A stretch of DNA of 64,000 nucleotides from contig JAZGTN010000192.1 in NCBI GenBank assembly GCA_037783415.1, positions 2,728,001 through 2,792,000 on the forward strand. Direction: 5' to 3'. The notes beneath the pieces were generated by a model that worked only from the letters and a program-made list of their open reading frames with translations, was not told where the DNA came from and searched no databases. The stretch is from Leptasterias polaris (lineage: Eukaryota > Echinodermata > Asteroidea > Forcipulatida > Asteriidae). Positions 1 to 9,678 of this stretch are shown here, one piece after another. The translations under genes and the position numbers were made by a program. How positions within the stretch are numbered: position 1 is the stretch's first letter; the number at the start of each line of letters is the position of its first letter.

Positions 1-763
1 TTTAGTCTCCCAGCGTTTTTCATTGTAGCTCACCAGAGGGGAGTTACTTTGGTTTCTAGCAGTCGATGCCTCAGCCTTGCGGTTCATGACGTGCTCATCG
101 GCCAGTCGAGCAACAGCTTGGACCGTTTTTTGCTTTCTTCTCGCAAAGCTTCGTCCAAAAGCTGTCGCTGGTGATTGAAGACAGAAATTGGTCTATTAAC
201 ATCATGTGCATCATACGCTTGAACTCAGGAGACCCAGACATATCCTCCTTTGGTTCCAACCAGCGGCGAAAAAACAATTCAAGCCTAGTAGAAAATTCCT
301 CAAAAGTCTCCTCTGGCTTCTTGGAAGCTGTGCGAAATTTGATCCTGTAGGCCTCTGGCATTAATTGGAAATGGCGTAAAATTATTTGAACAATTTTATC
401 ATACTCCTTCTTATCTTCCTCGCTGAGAGCATGAAATGCCTTCTGAGCTTTGCCTGTGAGATATGGTTCTAAAAGGCGGGGCCACTGGTCTTTTGGTTTG
501 TTGGCGGCGGTTGCCATTCGCTCGAATGTTGACAAATAAAATGTGATTTCATCGTCTGATGAGAACTTGTGGAAATCAGGGAGCTCGGGTCCTACTCTGA
601 TCGCTGAGATAGATGATTTGGTTGCCGCTTTAATAGCCTGTAGCAGTGACTGGCACAGAGCCTCCGTTTCATTCTTTCGGATGGCCTCAAGCTTCTCAAG
701 AATTTGCCCTAAATCTGGCGGCGTTGGATCAACTTTGGATTTTGTCTCTTCTGGTTCCTTCAT
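1..763 (-). pseudogene. SCAN-like Gag of an LTR retrotransposon, frameshifted, cut by window edge
   Basis: A 222-codon frame opens at 763. Residues about 67-172 have the look of a SCAN-like/gypsy Gag capsid: a helical stretch with FERMATAANKPKDQWPRLL, then LTGKAQKAFHALS, then the typical PEAYRIKFR and a closing RLELFFRRWLEP. Such domains assemble the particle of LTR retroelements. The frame stops at position 95, but just downstream of an A6 run on the minus strand (plus 126-131) the neighbouring frame is open to position 1 and reads VQAVARLADEHV, a plausible continuation of this Gag family. A one-base length change in the A run is the simplest explanation, so this copy is probably defective. 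The leader and putative primer site to its right fit a minus-strand element. It could also be a domesticated SCAN-like gene, but the broken frame argues against that. Confidence 0.7.
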
Positions 764-948
764 ACACTATTTGGCAAACCACACAAACCTGCAATACGCT
801 CTTGCTTATTCTTTGCAACATTCAAATCAATATGATTTAGGTTACATAACTGAGTAATGTAATCTGCTGTAAAACGCCGTAAATATTCCTCTCTGTCTGA
901 CATAGACATTTTGGAACAGGCCCAGCCCAGGGGGTTAACAATTAACAA
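760..948 (-). CDS. small ORF ahead of gag, possible SAP-like N-terminal segment
   Basis: A 62-codon frame whose TGA stop overlaps the ATG of the gag frame (ATGA). It contains YLRRFTADYITQLCNLNHID followed by a lysine/glutamine-rich helix and ERIAGLCGL, which loosely recalls a SAP-type helix-turn-helix as found at the N-terminus of some invertebrate Gag proteins. It may be the true N-terminus of Gag split off by a frame change, or a leader ORF. The family assignment is inference. Confidence 0.35.
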   Translation of the reverse strand: MLIVNPLGWACSKMSMSDREEYLRRFTADYITQLCNLNHIDLNVAKNKQERIAGLCGLPNSV

Positions 949-1222
949 TTAGCAATTAGTAAAAATATGTAAACAAACAATCGAAAACTTGATCGTACGA
1001 AATCATCAACAAATTATCAAACCAGCTCAAGATACACAACGTTGTGAACGTTGCATCGATGTATATTGATAGTGAAAAAATAACAAAACGTTGGTTGTCT
1101 CTACTCACGACACTCTCACAGTCGTCTCACAATTTTGAAATTCGCACGTCAGTGCACATCTGACCACGGTGACGATCTTTCCTTTGCAGACAAAATCCTC
1201 GAAAATCACACACATCCAGCAG

Positions 1223-1242
1223 CCATCCTGTCTACGACGCCA
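1223..1242 (-). other. putative primer-binding site of the left LTR element (tRNA-Ser type)
   Basis: Read on the minus strand the site is TGGCGTCGTAGACAGGAT, one base after a CGTTACA that could be the 3' end of an LTR. TGG is the expected complement of a tRNA CCA end, and the next base fits G73, the discriminator of tRNA-Ser. The order LTR end, primer site, roughly 300-bp leader, ORF is right for a minus-strand retrotransposon. The tRNA match is from memory of animal tRNA-Ser 3' ends. Confidence 0.4.
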
Positions 1243-1243
1243 G

Positions 1244-2465
1244 TGTAACGATCCGTTACACACATTAGGTTCTCAAAACTACAAGATTTGTCTGATTTCC
1301 ATCCAATGATTCGATAATCATTTATTTATTCAGTCACAGAAATAGAATCACACTTGTTATAACAAATGCCAAGGATGACAGCGACATAAGTTGCCTCTGA
1401 AACAAAGTATAAATGACAAAATTTATTACAAATCACAACTAATCATTTGACAACAGCTTCTCATTTAAATTTAACCTCTTCAGCAATATTATTTCAACTT
1501 TGATTGACTAACATTACAATAACATAACAATGCACAACTGAAACTAGTGTAAAGTGTAATAATGAACTTCAATTAATAAATATAATATAATTAACTACAA
1601 TACAGGAGACCAGACTGATTACTGCATCGCGCTGCGCGCTGAGCACTCTCATTTACTACACCTCTTTGCGCAGACAAGCGTGAGATGCGCACCACATTAC
1701 TAGTTATTATTTCATAAAACCTTGATTGCGCTCGGCGCGCGGAGTAAATCAGTCTGGTCCCCATTACATCGTGGCAGTTGGTCGTATAATTGTTGTTAAG
1801 TATTGATTGAGAGAATCCGACAAAGTATGGTTTTCCTGCAAGTTGTGATGTGAACAAAAATTCACACTCGCGACTCGAAAAGCAATCGATGTCCCCCCAA
1901 AATGTGTGATGTTTTGGCAACAAATTCCAGCAATACGCAGGGTAGGGCTATCTGTACAATTCGATCAGTTAAAGTTTCATGATCGAGAATAACCCGGATT
2001 AAAACTGGACTTACCTTGCAGTTGATAACATTTCCGAGGTCGTTGACTTTGTTTTGATGTTTAATGGCTTTGATTAAAGCAAAATTGCAGTGAATTGTGT
2101 CGAGGTTCTAGCAAACAATTACCCCAAACTGAGCAATTGAACAATGCGTTGACCGTACACAAACACACGTACATGTACGTCGATGCTGCATCAGCGGAAA
2201 TTTAAACGTGGCCCCGTGTGTACGTACGTGTATACTGTAGCTCCATTTCGATGGTACCCATTCAATGCGTATGTGATGCATGGACAGCACGCGAACTGCA
2301 AACTACCAGGCTGCGTTCAACCAATAGGAACTCAGCAATTGCACAATCGTTAGTTTTGTGTTCTTAGTCGTATATATGACGAGACGCACAGTAGATCGTT
2401 CCCGCCCACACAATGTTTTGTGATTTGTTCACCGATTTAAAAAATAAAATAAAATAAAATAAAAA
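1244..2465 (-). repeat. possible 5' LTR remnant plus unassigned AT-rich DNA
   Basis: By position this should hold the 5' LTR of the minus-strand element ending at 1244. The plus strand begins TGTAACG with an immediate 7-bp inverted copy CGTTACA (1254-1260). No matching outer LTR end was found, so the LTR length is unknown. Apart from the small inverted-repeat element at 1605-1762 I see no gene. Confidence 0.25.
1605..1762. mobile_element. small inverted-repeat element (MITE-like), about 158 bp
   Basis: GACCAGACTGATT at 1608-1620 is repeated in inverted form at 1747-1759, and both arms run inward into CGCGC-rich sequence. Short length, TIRs and no coding capacity suggest a MITE. No clear target duplication is visible, so the superfamily is unknown. 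Confidence 0.45.
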
Positions 2466-2467
2466 TA

Positions 2468-3982
2468 CCGTATTTTCCTGCGGATAAGACGCTCGGCAGA
2501 CAAGACGCAGGACCCTAAAATGACCCCAAAAAAATTCAAACGTCAACAGAAAAGGCGCACCGCCGCATAAGACGCATGTTTAACAGCACACAGAAGAACA
2601 CCAGGCGCCACCCGGTGTCGGTACATTGACACAAAGACGTCATTTTGTTGCCTTTTGGAGCGTTCACACTATTCGAAGCATGAATGAAACTGTAACCACA
2701 TGGGCGTGTAGAGCCATACAGAAAAGACCAACGTAAATTGATACCGACCTTCGTCCATCCATTCAGCCAATGCTGTGCATTGTTAATAATATGAAGTCCG
2801 GCCCAATCAGCGGCCAGAAACGATGGTCCACGCACTGTCTGAAGATATTGCAACACGAACCCAGGCCCTCCTAGCCTGAACATCCGACGTCCCACAACGA
2901 GGATCCTTGCTGATAAAGACAAGTTACCAGTCTAAGTCCCTCCGAGCCAGTAGATGTTGCGCCCTCTACCGGTGACTAATACCAAAACTAGCGTCGCCTT
3001 TATATATAGGCGCGGCCTACCTTACGCAAATAATCCCGTCACACCCGGGAAGACGTAACAAAATGTTTCATTATATATATTTGTTTAAGTTTTTGTAATT
3101 TTTTGTTGTATATAAAATTCTTTTCCATTATTTCAAACCTTTAATTTGTTAATCTCGTTCATAAGATTTTGTTTTAAAGTTCTTTTTATTTATTTCAAAC
3201 TTATAATCTCGTTCATAAGATATTTTTTTTAAACATCTTTATTCTTCTTTAATAATGTTAGTTTTGTTGTCAAGGATCATTACCTTGTTTTCAAGGATCA
3301 TTTTTTTATTTTATAAATGAAGTAAACGAAACAGACACATGAACCATCTCTCAAATGAATATTTGAACGTTTAATCAAACAAACGAAAGTGCAATTCGTA
3401 TAGGTAGGCCAACAAACATTGGTACTTAATTATCCCATCCTTAAATAGTACGTCAAGCCTAAAGCACACTTCGGAGATATTCTGTACAATAAAAACCCTC
3501 AAAGTTCACCACACAATAGAGGTTGGGTGAATGCCGTTTGTACAACAGCATTGACAGTATTGATTGCAGCATTTTCGGAACGATTACGCGGCCACACAGA
3601 AATACGTTTGTACGACGCCGACGTCTGTTGGACCGAAAGCACCAACGCATTGCGGCATTGTTAAAGCACGGTCATGGGGGATCAACACGTTGCGGCATTG
3701 TTGGAATGAAAGGACAGTCTGGGGGATTGCGGCATTGTTGAAACGAAAATACTGTCTCAGTGTCTGGATAGTTGAGCCTTGTTTGACCGCATTATTGAGT
3801 AAGTATTCTTCACACAAAGACCGTTGATTTGAACTGGACAAAATAAAGGAATTATTTTACGCAGTGATCATCAAAAAAAAATCAATCGCCAGCAGACAAG
3901 GCGCATCGAAAGATAAGACGCACCGATGTTTTGGGGGTCTAAAAAGTCAGATAAGACGCGTCTTATCCGCAGGAAAATACGG
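2468..3982. mobile_element. 1.5-kb non-autonomous TIR DNA transposon, TA target duplication
   Basis: The two ends are a perfect 25-bp inverted repeat (2468-2492 and 3958-3982), starting CCGTATTTTCCTGCGG, with TA on both sides (2466-2467 and 3983-3984). Inside each end lie further copies of a GATAAGACGC-like decamer (about 2483, 2500, 2566; 3895, 3912, 3950), probably transposase-binding subterminal repeats. The interior is AT-rich around 3060-3450 and contains a short GCGGCATTGTT direct repeat near 3650-3740. No transposase is recognisable; the longest frame (minus, 2536-2922) resembles nothing I know. The TA duplication fits Tc1/mariner-pogo or a similar superfamily. Confidence 0.75.
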
Positions 3983-3984
3983 TA

Positions 3985-4310
3985 ATTATCGTTTTATGAA
4001 TCTAATGGTTTACAAAATGTATCACAAAAATTGTCAGTACCATATGAATTTAATACTGCAAAAACGATGACAAATAAGTTTTTATGAGAAAAAGACTGAA
4101 TGACGATTGGGTTTTTCTGGAGGTCATGCTCAGGGGTCATAAATAACCCGCATTTTTTATTCCCAGAATTTTACCCAAACTGTGATTTTGCTTTTTCTTG
4201 CATTAAATTTGTGTATAGGGGGTCACAATTATACTGACCAAGAATGTATGATGGGGTCTTGTGGGACCACAAAAAGAAAACAAAATTAACACATATTTTC
4301 AGGAATTTTT
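3985..4310. other. unassigned AT-rich sequence
   Basis: Between the TIR element and the SINE. I see no gene, RNA or clear repeat here. Confidence 0.4.
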
Positions 4311-4693
4311 TGCCGTGTCGTGGCCGAGCGGTCTAGGTCACCAGACCTAAGCTCTGGTGTTTTCAGCAGCAGAGTGTGGGTTCGATACCCGGTCATGACA
4401 CTTGTGCCCCTGAGCAAGGCACTTAACCATAATTGCTTCGAAAAAGTTGGGAAGGTAGTGCATTCTGTTCTACAAGACAGGCTCCTAGTGGATGATACCC
4501 ATGCCTACATCCTTAAGGACTGTAAAGGGGGTAACCCTGTTTCAGCCCCAGGAGTAGGAGGCAACGTGCCCCTGGTGTCAATTGATTTGGGTCGATGGCC
4601 CAAATCAGTTATGTGTAGCCCTCACCTTGAGTGGCCGTCCGTGGCCTTGTGAGTTGGGCGACATCTCATAAAAAAAATAAAAAATAAAAAAAT
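4311..4693 (+). mobile_element. tRNA-derived SINE
   Basis: The 5' part looks like a type-II (Ser/Leu) tRNA. It has an A box TGGCCGAGCGG at 4321-4331, a variable-arm-like stretch, and a B box GGTTCGATACC at 4379-4389, which together form an internal RNA polymerase III promoter. The tRNA-unrelated body begins with CCCCTGAGCAAGGCACTTAA, a core seen in several animal SINEs. The element ends in an A-rich tail (about 4670-4693). The tail and body argue against a functional tRNA gene. A 110-codon plus-strand frame inside it is accidental. Confidence 0.75.
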
Positions 4694-4699
4694 CTTTAC

Positions 4700-4998
4700 A
4701 AATATGCAGTCTTTGTATAGGCTAATGTGTATAAATATGCAATTCTATAGAAAAATATTTACACACAGATTTTATAGAAATCTCTGTTGAAATTTGTACA
4801 ATACAGCATATTGGGAATCTCTATAAATTTTTATAGAAAACTACATTCTATAAAGTGTTATAGATTTTCAAAAAAAAACAAAACAATCTATAGACGTTCT
4901 ATAGAAAAATTCTATAGAATTGTTTCTTTCTATAAGATTCTATAGAGCTCTATAGAGTTCTATAAGGTGTTTTATAGAATTCTATAGAACATTTTTGT
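4700..4998. repeat. AT-rich patch dense in TTCTATAGAA-like palindromes
   Basis: About 300 bp in which TCTATAGA, TTCTATAGAA and half-sites recur many times, most densely at 4890-4990. It could be a degenerate simple repeat, a MITE rich in palindromes, or a cruciform-prone region. No TIR pair or coding frame was found. Confidence 0.5.
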
Positions 4999-5698
4999 AT
5001 GGGTGACTAGGTTTTTTGTGATTGTTTGTGTCTCAAATCATTTTATTTATATTGCCCACCAACATGTAGGTCAAATGCCAAGAAGATGACTGGCTTGTGG
5101 GGCATTAGTGTTTACCAAGCACAACTTTTCTTGTTGATTTATAAACTTTCTCAACGGTTTGTGTAACCTTTCAGTTATCTCACGAACTGTGAGGGTCCCT
5201 TTGTTCATGTCAAGCATTTACTATTCTTTAGACATTATCATAAAAGCAATCTGCAGGCAATTTTTTCCGCAGATGTGAAGTTCTTTCAAATTCTTAACAC
5301 CATCTAGAAGATGGCCACCTCCAAATTAAGCTTTAACGATTCATACTTCTCAGGTTGCTTAGCAATGACAAACAAGAAGTTTTGACTCTGATTGAATGTT
5401 GTTTTTATACTGAAGGCAATGTTGGTCTTTGGAGTTCTGGAGCCTATAAATGTTGCATCCCCTGAGATTTTGATTTGTATTGCACCAACGGTGCACAAAG
5501 GATTATGGGGGTTTTTTTGGGGGGGGGGGGGGTGGGGCTCAAACCAATGTATTGGGTGGGGTCCAGGGGCTCTGAGCTTTTGGCGTTTTAGGGGTGAAAA
5601 ATCAAGCCTCTTTATGCATAAAATTAGAAGAAGAAAAAATACTTTTTAAGCACTTCTGATCCATTATCTTTTTAAGTTTATTTAAAAAAATTCCTACC
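4999..5698. other. unassigned sequence before the EnSpm element
   Basis: Contains a G-run (about 5517-5533) and no convincing gene. Short frames on either strand resemble nothing known. Confidence 0.4.
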
Positions 5699-5700
5699 TA

Positions 5701-6190
5701 CACTGCAAAAACTGGAGTGTTAAAAATAACACCCAGGGTGTTAATTTTGATTCTTTCCCGGTATCTATATGTGACAACACCCTTGGTGTTAATTAACACC
5801 AACGCTTAGAATTAATTTTTGCCAACACCAATATTGGTGTATTTTTGACACTATTTATTGGTGTTAATGTAACAATAATGGTGTAAAATTGATTCTTTGC
5901 TAGTATCAATATGAGATAACACAAAGTGGTGTTAACTAACACCAATGCTTGGATTTTAATTTTAACACCACCCCAAGTGTATTTTTGATTGCGAAACTGG
6001 TGTTAAAACTTAATACAGCTGGTGTCAAATGTATTCTTTCCCGGTATCTATATGTGACAACACCAAAGGTGTTTATTAACACCAATGCTTTGTGTTAAAC
6101 TGATTTACACCACCCTTAGTGTTATATTTTGATAGAAAAACTGGTGTTAAAATGTAATACGAATGGTGTCAAATGTATTTTACAGTTTTT
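5701..6190. repeat. left subterminal repeats of the EnSpm element
   Basis: About 3.4 tandem copies of a unit near 140 bp: a GATTCTTTCCCGGTATCTAT-like segment recurs at about 5749, 5889 and 6031. Each unit contains inverted pairs GGTGTTAA...TTAACACC. Such arrays inside CACTA ends are typical binding sites for the element's own DNA-binding protein, here by analogy with plant TNPA. Confidence 0.7.
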
Positions 6191-6499
6191 AATAAATATA
6201 TTTTGTGTACAAATCTCCATCATTTTAAATTATATTGCATGGGGAGTATTAAACATTTGACAATTCTTTTTCTAGTATTACAAACACACTAAATTAGAAT
6301 TTCAGAAGATACAATTCAAATCAGATGAACATATTTTAATGTTTTATTGAACAAGAACATGAACATTAAACATGAGTGCATATCAAATGCAGTAAAACAG
6401 ATATAACTATGTAACTGGTAAAACTTGAACTTTAAGAATACAAAATACAACTATATAAGCAACATTCAATGGTACAAAATGCCTGATGTTTAAACATGT

Positions 6500-7172
6500 G
6501 ACTTGCTGATAATCAGGTTTACACATTCTTTGCAAGAACAAATTGTATACTTTGAATCTATCAAAAAAGCACCACAAATCCATACCAAATTCTCTTGTAG
6601 GCAAGTTTGTTAAAATGTTGAACGGCCAGATAACAAGCTCACCCTCACTCAAAATAACAAAATAAATAAAGCATAAGACTCAGAGATAGGTATACTTATT
6701 ATAACCTCTTTTTCTCATGGAATCCTTGAGTTAGCTTTCTTAATATTTTAATTAACACATCTTTTTATATGCTGTTGATCATTCCTGAAATTTTACATAT
6801 ATATATGATAATCAGGCTAACACATTTTTGGCAAGAACAAATTGTATACTTTGAATCTATCAAAAAAATCACCACCACCCAAGCTCACCCCGTTAAAAAT
6901 AAAGCATAAAGACTGAGAGATAGGTAAACTTATTATAAAAATAAAATAAATAAAAGCATAAGACTCAGAGATAGGTATACTTATTTTAACCTCTTTTTCT
7001 CATGGAATCCTTGAGTTAGCTATTTCAATATTTTAAATAACACATCTTTTTGTATGCTGTTGACCATTCCTGAAATTTTACAGGAAAGCACAGGATGTAA
7101 AAGTAAGTTGCTGATAATAAGGTTTACTCATTCTTGGCAAGATTGTAAACTTTAAATCTTACCAAAAAAGCC
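6500..7172 (-). repeat. triplicated 3' end of the transposase gene, about 300-bp period
   Basis: A segment containing GCAAGAACAAATTGTATACT recurs near 6506, 6807 and, more diverged, 7110. A second marker, CTCATGGAATCCTTGAGTTA, occurs at about 6713 and 6999. The outermost copy still encodes PFNILTNLPTREF (minus, within 6407-6652), which parallels PFDVLTNLSTRD at the transposase C-terminus. It is a local tandem duplication in the 3' untranslated region that carried the last codons along. Confidence 0.7.
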
Positions 7173-9437
7173 CTACTGAAACAAAACATGTCTGGGAGCC
7201 ACATACTCATTACAATCTCTTGTGGACAAATTTGTTAAAACATCAAATGGCTTGAAGTCAACAAGCTCGTCTTGAGTTTTGACAACACAGCAACTTGGAT
7301 GTGCAAGTTGAATTGAAAACGCATGATAATGGCTATCATAACACAGGGTATCGCAAACATTCAGGACGTAATAAACAATGTCTTCATAAACTAAAGTGTA
7401 ATGTATTTTACCAAACACTGGCAATTCATTGACTTTGTAACAGATCAGGAGTGAAGGCTGATACACTGTGCCACATATTTTGACCCAATTCGCGTTATAC
7501 ACTTCAGTATTAAGTACTGCCCCTGGTATCTTCTCTAAAACAGGATGAACAAAACCTTCTGTCAAACTTGACAGAAAAATTGAAGCCCCAGGGCCAACCT
7601 CGAGAGTCTCTAAAGGTTGCTTTGTCTGCATATGATACATCTGTGTTATCTGGTGACGTTTTGCAAGACTTTTACAAATGTTCTTGTAATTGCGAACAGA
7701 ATCTGCAACTCTACAAAAATAGTCATGTTTTGCCTCATATCTCATACACCATACGTTTAGGAGAGGTCCAACTTTCTGCAGACACGTTGGGTAATGAACC
7801 ATGAAGTGATGTTTTGGGAAGACAACCTGGAAATGATTATGATGTTCCTCGATTAGCATACGGAGTTGGGCAATTAGACCAGGTGTTACCTTGGGTGAGA
7901 AAATTATATCCATGCAGTCTAACAACTTGAGCAGCAAGTCCCAATATATGTTACCTTCCTCTATTTCATGCCCAATGATAAATGGAAGGTGTCTGATCAG
8001 ACACCATGATTGCATGGCCTTCTGACCTATATCATTACTAGCAGAGTTCAGTTTAACATACGATGGTTTGTCTCTTTTCTCTGTGAAGCCGAATCCATGG
8101 CTAGTCACTCGCCGGTTTAAGTCATCCAAAGATAGCAATGGGGGGTTTCTTCCATATACTAAATGCCTGAGCACCAATTTCACTTCATACTGTACAACAC
8201 CTTCCAATAAGTCGTGCATTACATCAAGTGAGAAGTTAGACAACACATGAAAATACATGCAGTCATTTAATAGCGAACCTCTCTTTATCCCAAATGCATG
8301 TACTTGGTTTTCTTGCTCTAGAACTTCCCGGACAAGGCGGTCATACGATTGTTTTGTACGCATTTCAATTCCTCTGTCTTCTCTAAATCTATGCTGTGCT
8401 TGCTCTTTACTTGTCATGCAGATGCGACAGTAGTGACTTGCAGAAAAACTTTCAACGAAACCAAATAAAGAATTGGCCCCAAGATTGTCAGCACTTATTT
8501 GTGTTAAAGCTCCTTTTTTAATTGTTCCGTCGAGTAGTTGAATACCCTCTGAAGATAGAATGTTAAAGTCTTGAACGATGTGTTTCAAAATGCTGTCGAA
8601 TCCATACTTCTTGACATCTTCTGTGTAGCACAGAGCAAGTAGATGAATATTCTTAAGAGAGGAGTTATATCTAGGCGGAAGATTCTTCAGGACATAATAA
8701 AATGCACCAATCTTGTGAATTGTTGTTTTTGAGCCCAAAGGGTTAACTGTTTGAAAGTCATCGTAAAAACATTGTATCTGCAATGCATTGCAGTCTTCTT
8801 GAAACAGCGGATTTTCTTTGAACAGTTCTGCATCACAAAAATCACGGAGAACACTGTCGGTACTAATGTGATCGTGGGTAACGTGAAACAAGACATCAGG
8901 GTGTCTCAAGAAGAGTTCCAATGTTTTGAGAATGGGAATATAAACAAAAGTATCATCAATTGCCACCTGTTGAAGCTGTTGTGTAGATTTGTTCATACGG
9001 TTTTCAAACCTCACACCCAATTTTATTTCAGATGGTTCCACCAATCCGTTGCTGGTACAATACTTCATTCGTTTGTACTCGGAATTAAGGTCTTCAAATG
9101 GCTTATCAAGAATGGCAAAATGAGACTGAATTTCCTCATGGACGACTGAATCTGTTGGTAATCCATGCTTTTCAAAAGCAGATGTTACGGTTGCAGAAGC
9201 ACTTTTCATTATATCATTGATTAAGGCATTTGCAGAATTTACGACATCATTGAGACACCTTTCAGGAATTGCAGAATTGGCAGACAATTTACCAATGAAT
9301 GCAGCTGCTTCCATTTGAACATCATGTGGAGAAAGTATAGGATTGTCTTGGTCGTTTAAATCCTGATTATTTTCAATATGTGCATCTTCACCCTGAGCAT
9401 GATCCTCTAGATCCTCTAGATCCTCCTCCTCTGGCAT
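7173..9437 (-). CDS. EnSpm/CACTA-like transposase
   Basis: 754 codons, uninterrupted. It should cut and rejoin the element's ends through an RNase H-like fold with three acidic residues. Landmarks of the animal EnSpm family: an acidic N-terminus (residues 3-30); YDDFQTVNPLGSK then HKIGAFYY (225-248; candidate D226/D227); SADNLGANSLFGF (315-327; candidate D317); a CxxC pair YCRIC (336-340); FSLDVMHDLLEGVV (402-415; candidate E412), which parallels the MHDLLEG box; PKHHFMVHYP (541-550); and MRYEAKHDYFCR (565-576). The catalytic assignment is inference from conservation. The ATG overlaps the stop of the zinc-finger ORF (TAATG). An in-frame TGA lies four codons upstream, so this ATG is the earliest possible start in the frame; a spliced or frameshifted fusion with the zinc finger is also possible. 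Confidence 0.88.
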   Translation of the reverse strand: MPEEEDLEDLEDHAQGEDAHIENNQDLNDQDNPILSPHDVQMEAAAFIGKLSANSAIPERCLNDVVNSANALINDIMKSASATVTSAFEKHGLPTDSVVHEEIQSHFAILDKPFEDLNSEYKRMKYCTSNGLVEPSEIKLGVRFENRMNKSTQQLQQVAIDDTFVYIPILKTLELFLRHPDVLFHVTHDHISTDSVLRDFCDAELFKENPLFQEDCNALQIQCFYDDFQTVNPLGSKTTIHKIGAFYYVLKNLPPRYNSSLKNIHLLALCYTEDVKKYGFDSILKHIVQDFNILSSEGIQLLDGTIKKGALTQISADNLGANSLFGFVESFSASHYCRICMTSKEQAQHRFREDRGIEMRTKQSYDRLVREVLEQENQVHAFGIKRGSLLNDCMYFHVLSNFSLDVMHDLLEGVVQYEVKLVLRHLVYGRNPPLLSLDDLNRRVTSHGFGFTEKRDKPSYVKLNSASNDIGQKAMQSWCLIRHLPFIIGHEIEEGNIYWDLLLKLLDCMDIIFSPKVTPGLIAQLRMLIEEHHNHFQVVFPKHHFMVHYPTCLQKVGPLLNVWCMRYEAKHDYFCRVADSVRNYKNICKSLAKRHQITQMYHMQTKQPLETLEVGPGASIFLSSLTEGFVHPVLEKIPGAVLNTEVYNANWVKICGTVYQPSLLICYKVNELPVFGKIHYTLVYEDIVYYVLNVCDTLCYDSHYHAFSIQLAHPSCCVVKTQDELVDFKPFDVLTNLSTRDCNEYVAPRHVLFQ

Positions 9438-9652
9438 TAATTTTGTTCAACTATCAAGTTGGCTGGATGGTTGGTTTCTAAATGACGTCTGAGTCCATTG
9501 AAGGAGTTAAAAGTCCTCGCACATACTCCTTGTCCACACTTTAATGTAAGTTTTCCTCCATCGTTTAAGGCATGTCTTAGTCTTAAATGTTGAAACAAAG
9601 AAGAAATACTCCTTCTTTCCTGACCACAAAGGAAACAAATCATTTTGGGCAA
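9437..9652 (-). CDS. C2H2 zinc-finger ORF, probable N-terminus of the transposase
   Basis: 71 codons with two finger-like units: ICFLCGQE...LFQHLRLRH (CxxC and HxxxxH) and a second LKCGQGVCARTF...LRRHLETNH (CxxxxC and HxxxxH). Such a finger pair commonly starts animal EnSpm transposases and should bind DNA. The stop TAA shares bases with the transposase ATG (TAATG), with no intron signal between. One more A in the AAAA run just before the stop would place both in a single frame, so either this copy has a one-base deletion or translation reinitiates. It lies 26 bp downstream of the companion gene's stop. Confidence 0.65.
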   Translation of the reverse strand: MPKMICFLCGQERRSISSLFQHLRLRHALNDGGKLTLKCGQGVCARTFNSFNGLRRHLETNHPANLIVEQN

Positions 9653-9678
9653 TGTAGAAGTCTCTCAGTACACAGTGA

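Noticed and set aside
2536..2922. 128-codon minus-strand frame as the transposase of the 2468-3982 element
   Set aside because: It is far too short, with no catalytic motifs or DNA-binding domain.
4313..4398. A functional tRNA-Ser/Leu gene
   Set aside because: The cloverleaf is imperfect, and the A/B boxes are followed by a SINE body and an A-rich tail.
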